NCBI GenBank assembly: GCA_018292915.2
Contig: JACVVK020000170.1
Span: 331,501-395,500 of the forward strand
Direction: 5' to 3'
Length of the DNA stretch: 64,000 bases
Source: Batillaria attramentaria
Taxonomy: Eukaryota; Mollusca; Gastropoda; Batillariidae
The notes beneath the pieces are model-generated. The model saw only the letters and a program-made list of their open reading frames with translations. It did not search any database and had not been told where the DNA came from. The position numbers were made by a program, and so were the translations under genes. Of this stretch, positions 61,101-64,000 are shown in pieces. Positions within the stretch are counted from its first letter, which is position 1; every line of letters starts with the position of its first letter.

Positions 61101-64000
61101 GCCTCCCCCAAGTCCGCCAGTGCCTCATCACGGATCACTCCCCGTGAGGAGTTAAGAGATCTGTGAGGGGAAACAGTGACAGGGTAGTCCCCAATCTTCT
61201 GCAGCTGCAAAAGACTGTTTGAGTGAGCTTTACGCTTACACTCCACCAGGAGGTCTCCTGAACGAAGCCGCGAGGCATCAGGCCTCCCTGTGCAGCTCCG
61301 CAGGGTTTCTCCCACGAGGAAGGGGTGTAGGCGCGCAGCCTTCTTGCCCTCTGCGGTGCAGTGGACAATCAGGAAACGGGGCCAAATGTCTGCAGAATGG
61401 GACTGGGACTGGGACTGAGACTGTGGTTGGGACTGGGAAGCAGGACGAGGAGCTTCCGTCTCCGAGTCACTGTCGACTTCAAAGTCAACGCGTTTGACTC
61501 TCTTTCGGTTGCGTGAGAAAATATTTGAATGTGTGTGTGCCATGGTATTGGTTGCATGATTCATCCTCCGGGGACCCCAGCCGCCACCGACTCCAACAAG
61601 GGGATGCGCATAATGTCAGCGGGTCTCCAGCTGACGCGCACCAGGGCTACCCAGAAGACATACTCGGAGGAGTACCCCCGATTGACCCGTTAAGCCACCG
61701 CCTTCTACTACACTACCTGGGAGAGAGGACCGCTGTCGTATGACACCTGACCGGTAACAAAAGACCATCGCGTGGTGTCCAGCGTCTAACTAACTACCAG
61801 AAAGTGCAGCAGGGCAGGACGTGACCAGAGCCGATTGACTAGGCCGGGCCGCCTAGCCTCCTGTCTAGGAGAATTCAAGGCCAAAGCAGCGTGTTGGCAC
61901 TACAGGACGCGACCTGTAGGAGGCCTCAGCTGCCAGGATCCTCTCCTCCTCCGACACAGGTCGCGGAGCACGGCAAACACTCCGGATCTTAAAAGACCAC
62001 AGTAAAGAAAAAGGAGCATGAGCTACAAGACTAAAATGGGCCTTGTAGTAAACAGATAAGGTTATTGTAAAATATATAGGCCTGCAGGACTAAAATGGGC
62101 CCTGCAGGTTAGTGTGTAGGGACCAGTCTAACACTTGTAGAATATCTTCTACGAAGATGGTGTCAGAACTGGATAAGTGTTAGAACCCGAAAGAGCTGTA
62201 TATCATATCTGATATCACCAGTCTTCTCCGGACAAGATGGCAACTCTTAGCTGGACCCTCGCCTGCGGCCTGTCTGGTATGGGTAACCCTATCCAGCATA
62301 GCCCACAGGGTCAACGGGCCACATACGCCCCCCACCACGAGAAGGTGGTTGCCCCCGGGGGGCGTCTAGACGTGGGCGTGTGACAAAAAGACTGTTCCTC
62401 AAGGTGCTATATCGGGAGTCACTAGGCCTGAAGAGGTTTGACAAGCAGGAAGGGGCTTTACCTTTAAGTACTTTATGCATCATCAGGCATTTGTTAAGGG
62501 TCAAATGTTTTTCTAATGGTAGATATTCTAGTACCGTGAGCTTTTCAATCGTGGTGAGAGTGGGGTCGGGAAGGACAAGATTAACTCTTCAGAGTCCGAG
62601 ACCAACCACCCTCGGCCTGCTATATCTTTAGATTGGTTAAAAAGAACAAGCCACTGCACGCCAGTAGGAGCCACTTCAAGCCACTTTTACACAAGGCGTG
62701 GGCCTTCTAGCTAGGTGCGCAACTGCTGCAGATTGCAATATAGTGGCTTGTAGCTATCTGAAGATTTCAAGCAAAATTGCGATTTTTGCTTGGGCTTTTA
62801 AGAGTTAATGCCGCGTCGGTACAGGGAATTTAACTTTCTAAGATAAAATAAATGCAATTCTAAATTCTGAAATTTAAATAGCTGAGCTGACCCTTCGCAC
62901 CACGTGATTGTAATGTGTTTATGTCCGGTGTGTGAGAGAATGTGTGTGATTCACGTGAGCGTGCGTGTTGGGTTCAGTTCGCGGCGCTTTGAGCCGATTC
63001 TTGAAATTGGGTAAAGCGCCTATATAATACTCATTATTATCATTATTAAAATTCACCATAACCGTCCCAAATAGTTGGCGCATCATCAGTATGATCGGAT
63101 GTACGCATTAAACAATAGCTTGTAAATCAACAACTGGTTTTTATTTTTGTCAGTAAAAATAGCTTTTAGATATGTTTTTTTTTGGCAACGTTTTCAAGAT
63201 GGAGCTTCCATTTTAGAGAATCATCCACTAATACGCCGAGCAAGCGGTGACCATTAACTTGCTCAATTTGCACAGAGTCATAACTAATATTGAGTTGTAA
63301 TGGTTGAAGTTGATGTTCCTGACGTGTTGTTATGAGCATGCTCTTTGTTTTGGAGGGGTTCAATAACATGTTATTGCTATCGCACCACTGCGAAACGTTA
63401 TTGAAACTCTGTTGCAGAATACCAGTTATTTCAGATAAAGTAGTTTCCGATGAGTGGACTGTAGAGTCATCAGCAAACAGGTCGCAGGTGACTTTCGAAT
63501 CAGTAATGTATAGAGGTAGATCGTTAATACAAATACAAAAAAAAACCACTTTGGCCTAATACAGATCCTTGAGAAACACCACATGCCACAACTCCTTCAG
63601 AGGAATATGTACCATTTACATATTCAGTCTGGATTCTGTCGCATTGATGTGATTCAAAGAAAGAAAGAGAAGCTGGGCTGTTATTGTTTAAATATATGTG
63701 AAACTTTTCCAGTAAAAGTTTATCAGGTCGAAAGCTTTCTTGACACAGAGAGAGAGAGAGAGAGATAGCACACGCGGAGGGTGGCCAGAGCGTGACAAGG
63801 TGATACTTACACTCAGTATAACAAACACCGTGTGCGTTACAGGTGGAGTGAGTTTTGACCCGATGACGGCCACCCCACACCGTGTGTTTCTGTTCACACC
63901 TGATTCTGCTGGTGACACTGACAGTACAGGTCCCTTTATCACGTCTATCGTGGCTACACAGGACGCACAGCGGCTTGTTATGACTGACATTAACAACAAG
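52031..64000 (+). CDS. TRIM-like E3 ubiquitin ligase, copy C (3' end beyond the window)
   Basis: Inferred exons are 52031-52847, 53182-53313, 54093-54715, 54856-54922 and 63843-64000 (continuing). Phases are 1, 1, 0, 1 and the frame is open throughout what can be seen. Domain content is as in A and B. The fourth exon has lost the ancestral donor (GT became AT at 54911) but a strong donor GTGAGT twelve bases later restores the same phase. The intron before the propeller exon is about 8.9 kb because an I/Nimb-like LINE, a CR1/L2-like relic, a SINE and further LINE 3' DNA lie in it. Whether such an intron is still spliced is unknown. Confidence 0.75.
54093..54715 (+). CDS. Copy C coiled-coil exon
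   Basis: It encodes KDVVIAKINWSKNLARVQRL, an intermediate number of VKGQQ/VRDQQ repeats, then the same globular stretch as A and B. The donor CTCAG/GTGTGT opens a short (GT)n(AG)n (54716-54768). Confidence 0.85.
54856..54922 (+). CDS. Copy C short exon with shifted donor
   Basis: It encodes TQKEADASGNAHQQRVTVDT then TV. The corresponding donor of A (24072) and B (37850) is AG/GTACCA; here the same place reads AG/ATACCA. The next GT, in TTC/GTGAGT at 54923, is a near-perfect donor and keeps phase 1 (67 nt versus 55 nt). Confidence 0.65.
54931..55130. repeat. (CA)n, (GACT)n and (AC)n(GC)n microsatellites
   Basis: CA repeats to about 54957, a few GACT units, then AC repeats from about 55083 ending in GC repeats. 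Confidence 0.95.
55300..56112 (+). mobile_element. Probable 3'-UTR relic of an I/Nimb-like LINE
   Basis: Its right end (GCCGCGAATTAGTCTTTGTG, GCTTGCGCGG, TTTTAGCCCTAAAAG) is a + strand relative of the 3' tail of the intact LINE on the opposite strand (GCCGCGAATTAGCCTCTGTC, GCTTGCGCGG, CGTTAAGCCCTAAAT). The two therefore lie tail to tail. Left border not determined; the rest shows no ORF with motifs. Confidence 0.5.
56355..60041 (-). CDS. LINE ORF2 protein: AP endonuclease, reverse transcriptase, RNase H
   Basis: 1228 residues, uninterrupted. The endonuclease has IIHWNCRGF (about 6), ALQETF (about 34), LLGDFNGH (about 130) and SDHFPVIL (about 208). The reverse transcriptase has NYRPIALTSC, GFRQGRSTVDHL, FFDLEKAYDTTW, GVPQGSILSPVLF and the active site LFVDDFAL (about 667). 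RNase H has FTDGSK (about 968), SAELRAIL, LSDSLSAL and WIPGHVGIRGNRRAD (about 1064). The C-terminus has GHTHITHSHLL and a CVPCH...HHFLISC finger. It starts 41 bases after the ORF1 stop. The element would nick DNA, prime on the 3' end and degrade the RNA template itself. Confidence 0.95.
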   Translation of the reverse strand: MATNTIIHWNCRGFRANFEELKILVNSLKPGVVALQETFLQESSPASFTGFNFVHQGSSSERPHGGVGILIRKDILHSPVHLNTQLQAIAVRISLHKSVTVCSIYLPPSERVSSRDLNSLIDQLPRPFLLLGDFNGHAPLWGSDHSNDRGQVLEDLFSSLDLCVLNDGSPTYLHPATGTSSVLDLSVCDPSLVLDFEWRVHDDLCGSDHFPVILSTASSEEDATVGRWNLKKANWDLFSASCRSRLTEEAVMSSEDPASAFTNILIEVANDAIPKTSTIHKGPKIPWFNQQCKNAQKDRKRAQRRAFRCPSQANILAFKQSRAKARFIYKQQRRLSWRQFVSGLSSKAPSQKIWKAIRRIKGKADTSSIRHLRVGDRLVTDKKAVADLLASTLSHNSSSDHYSTSFQRIKQLKESSPCNFQSTNTELYNSLFSQAELQQALQKSNDSAAGLDSVHYQLLTHLPEEALSVLLSVYNHIWTTGVFPPSWREAVVVPIPKPGRDHSDPGNYRPIALTSCLCKTMERLVNARLVWVLESEGLLSDLQCGFRQGRSTVDHLVRFESFIRDGFINKQHTVAIFFDLEKAYDTTWKYGILSDLHDIGFRGRLPIFIDKFLTGRSFRVRVGSTLSDCQEQEMGVPQGSILSPVLFSLKINNIVKSVTKGTDASLFVDDFALCVKGKSLHRVERHLQLCINSVQKWVAENGFKFSPSKTVCMHFTKLHGVFPEPALSIDGSPVKVVQEAKFLGLIFDRRLTFLSHIKYLRASCMKALDVLRVVGHTDWGGDRTVLLRLYRALVRSKLDYGCIVYSSASKSSLKLLNTVHHEGLRICLGAFRTSPVHSLYAEAGEPSLALRRTRLMLNYVLKLKANPDNPAYSCVFCPAFEELFDVHKNEPKPLSLRVRPLLQAAGVDINSVEESLFPTTPPWTLPIPEVRLDLTIHKKSETPDPVYFQGLQQILADFPGFRRIFTDGSKSEDGRVGAAAVMDGSCFSRRLMDNSSVYSAELRAILLALRHVYQSKDPNFLILSDSLSALQALHGRRLDHPLLVLIHELHASLIADNKDIVFIWIPGHVGIRGNRRADRAANAARDGPVEDERMAWSDFKPLVSEFVRREWQTQWAALPENKLFKILPSICDSLPRCRPNRREETILSRLHIGHTHITHSHLLKGEDPPWCVPCHESFSVHHFLISCVDLAKIREKHYCADSLRVLFRDVPPDSIFSFLKEANLFYKI
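60083..61564 (-). CDS. LINE ORF1 gag-like protein with three CCHC zinc knuckles
   Basis: 493 residues from the first ATG; a second ATG seven codons later (MAHTHSNIF) is an equally good start. The N-terminus is basic then acidic (DFEVDSDSETE) with a PQSQSQSQS tract. The central region is followed by CFKCQRFGHGQASC, CAKCGGKDHDDKDC and CVNCKGSHPSFSKDC. The C-terminal half is Ser/Pro-rich and includes four to five tandem copies of a six-residue SASQSK unit (18-bp repeats at about 60450-60536). It would package the LINE RNA. Confidence 0.9.
   Translation of the reverse strand: MNHATNTMAHTHSNIFSRNRKRVKRVDFEVDSDSETEAPRPASQSQPQSQSQSQSHSADIWPRFLIVHCTAEGKKAARLHPFLVGETLRSCTGRPDASRLRSGDLLVECKRKAHSNSLLQLQKIGDYPVTVSPHRSLNSSRGVIRDEALADLGEAELIRALKSQAVTHAKVFKTGTIILTFGQPTAPEKLWAGFYWVKVKAFIPLPLRCFKCQRFGHGQASCRNDPTCAKCGGKDHDDKDCSSSPTCVNCKGSHPSFSKDCPRWKEECTIQRIRVEQKVSFPEARRIASGSPAASSTSNTSSTPTLVSYSAALSSKPQGKEVACQTDTPPLPFTFQAKPPAVQSASQSKSASQSKSASQSKSASQSKSASPSKSSLNVVTTSKVVIASPAAQGARPPSGTPGTAKSSTQGAGSGPQSQRASAPRPPVPPKPSGKKSKYKKPWGPLSARIQKGDKGVEVTNPFSVLEDMEVVTIEDRPLPPSPLVSPSKTPAVT
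62376..63745 (-). pseudogene. CR1/L2-like LINE reverse-transcriptase relic, interrupted
   Basis: Minus strand, from about 63745 down: KAFDLINFYW, then in another frame VVACGVSQGSVLG. Next are INDLPLYI, LFADDSTVHSS (motif C), NNMLLNPSKTKSM and DDSLKWKLHLENVAKK. After the SINE at 62838-63060 comes NKCLMMHKVLKGKAPSCLSN and SLFVTRPRLD. At RLD the I/Nimb-like LINE was inserted; across it the frame continues DLFK at 56123. Several frameshifts; 5' truncated at about 63745. Confidence 0.8.
62838..63060 (+). mobile_element. SINE-2 3' part, 5' truncated
   Basis: It starts at AAATGCAATTCTAAATTC and continues through GTGTGTGATTCACGTGAGCG and GGGTAAAGCGCCTATATAAT to an ATT-rich tail. This is the inverse of 25230-25440. 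Confidence 0.7.
63750..63842. other. Intron end before copy C propeller exon, with (AG)n
   Basis: An (AG)n of about 8 units, then GTGACAAGGTGATACTTACA, CTCAGTATAACAAACACCGT and a GCGTTACAG acceptor, nearly identical to 24100-24232 and 37871-38001. This shows that the transposon nest sits in the equivalent intron. Confidence 0.8.
63843..64000 (+). CDS. Copy C NHL-like propeller exon, first 158 nt
   Basis: It encodes GVSFDPMTATPHRVFLFTPD then SAGDTDSTGPFITSIVATQD, closely matching the A and B exons. The window ends here. Confidence 0.85.

Larger units (their letters stand above)
56136..62363 (-). mobile_element. Full-length I/Nimb-like LINE with 12-bp target duplication, both ORFs intact
   Basis: GTCTAGACGTGG stands on both sides (56124-56135 and 62364-62375). 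Between them, on the minus strand, are a 5' leader of about 800 bp (61565-62363), ORF1 with three CCHC knuckles, ORF2 with endonuclease, reverse transcriptase and RNase H, and a 3' UTR ending in (TAAC)n (56136-56150 on +). RNase H after RT plus a knuckle-bearing ORF1 places it in the I group. Intact ORFs and a perfect duplication imply a recent insertion. Confidence 0.9.

Overview
This is eukaryotic, animal DNA, most likely from a mollusc and probably a gastropod. Protein-coding exons are split by introns with GT-AG borders. The rest is full of dinucleotide microsatellites, tRNA-derived SINEs, LINEs, a DIRS element and small DNA transposons. Nothing looks bacterial: there are no operons, ribosome binding sites, CRISPR arrays or genuine tRNA/rRNA genes. 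The assignment to molluscs is an inference from the mix of repeats and the TRIM-like gene expansion.

The only host genes I can support are three tandem copies, all on the + strand, of a TRIM-like gene (RING, B-box, coiled coil, NHL-like beta-propeller). They start at 19949 (copy A), 34935 (copy B) and 52031 (copy C), so the repeat period is 15-17 kb. Every inferred splice junction keeps reading phase. A gives 902 residues over six coding exons and B 819 over five. C is open but its last exon runs off the window end, and its last intron has been stretched to about 9 kb by nested transposons. Each copy has a 5' noncoding exon, a minisatellite in intron 1, and long (GT)n tracts that begin exactly at the 5' splice sites after the coiled-coil exon.

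The intergenic DNA was duplicated with the genes. The left flank (about 4157-5850) matches the DNA downstream of A (25880-28260) and of B (39060-39191 plus 42601-43860), which suggests an earlier gene copy left of the window or since lost. The DNA at 11565-18800 matches 43855-51250. Because these blocks are paralogous, one often serves as the empty site for an insertion in the other, and several transposon borders can be fixed to the base.

Mobile elements, left to right: a decayed invertebrate multicopy gene with FEN/PIN-nuclease-like motifs (61-1690, -); an APE-type LINE whose ORF1 carries a 2A-like translational recoding motif (6099-11190, +); a 66-bp perfect palindrome with a 9-bp target duplication (11885-11950); MITEs at 27700 and 49974; a piggyBac-like foldback (29528-29640); a Tigger/pogo-like remnant (30732-31816); a DIRS element with terminal inverted repeats and an internal complementary region (39192-42600); a CpG-rich element with inverted repeats (45518-46541); and an intact I/Nimb-like LINE with a 12-bp target duplication (56136-62363, -) sitting inside an older CR1/L2-like LINE relic.

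The TRIM-like proteins are predicted E3 ubiquitin ligases. By family analogy they may act in sensing or immunity, but nothing in the sequence proves this.
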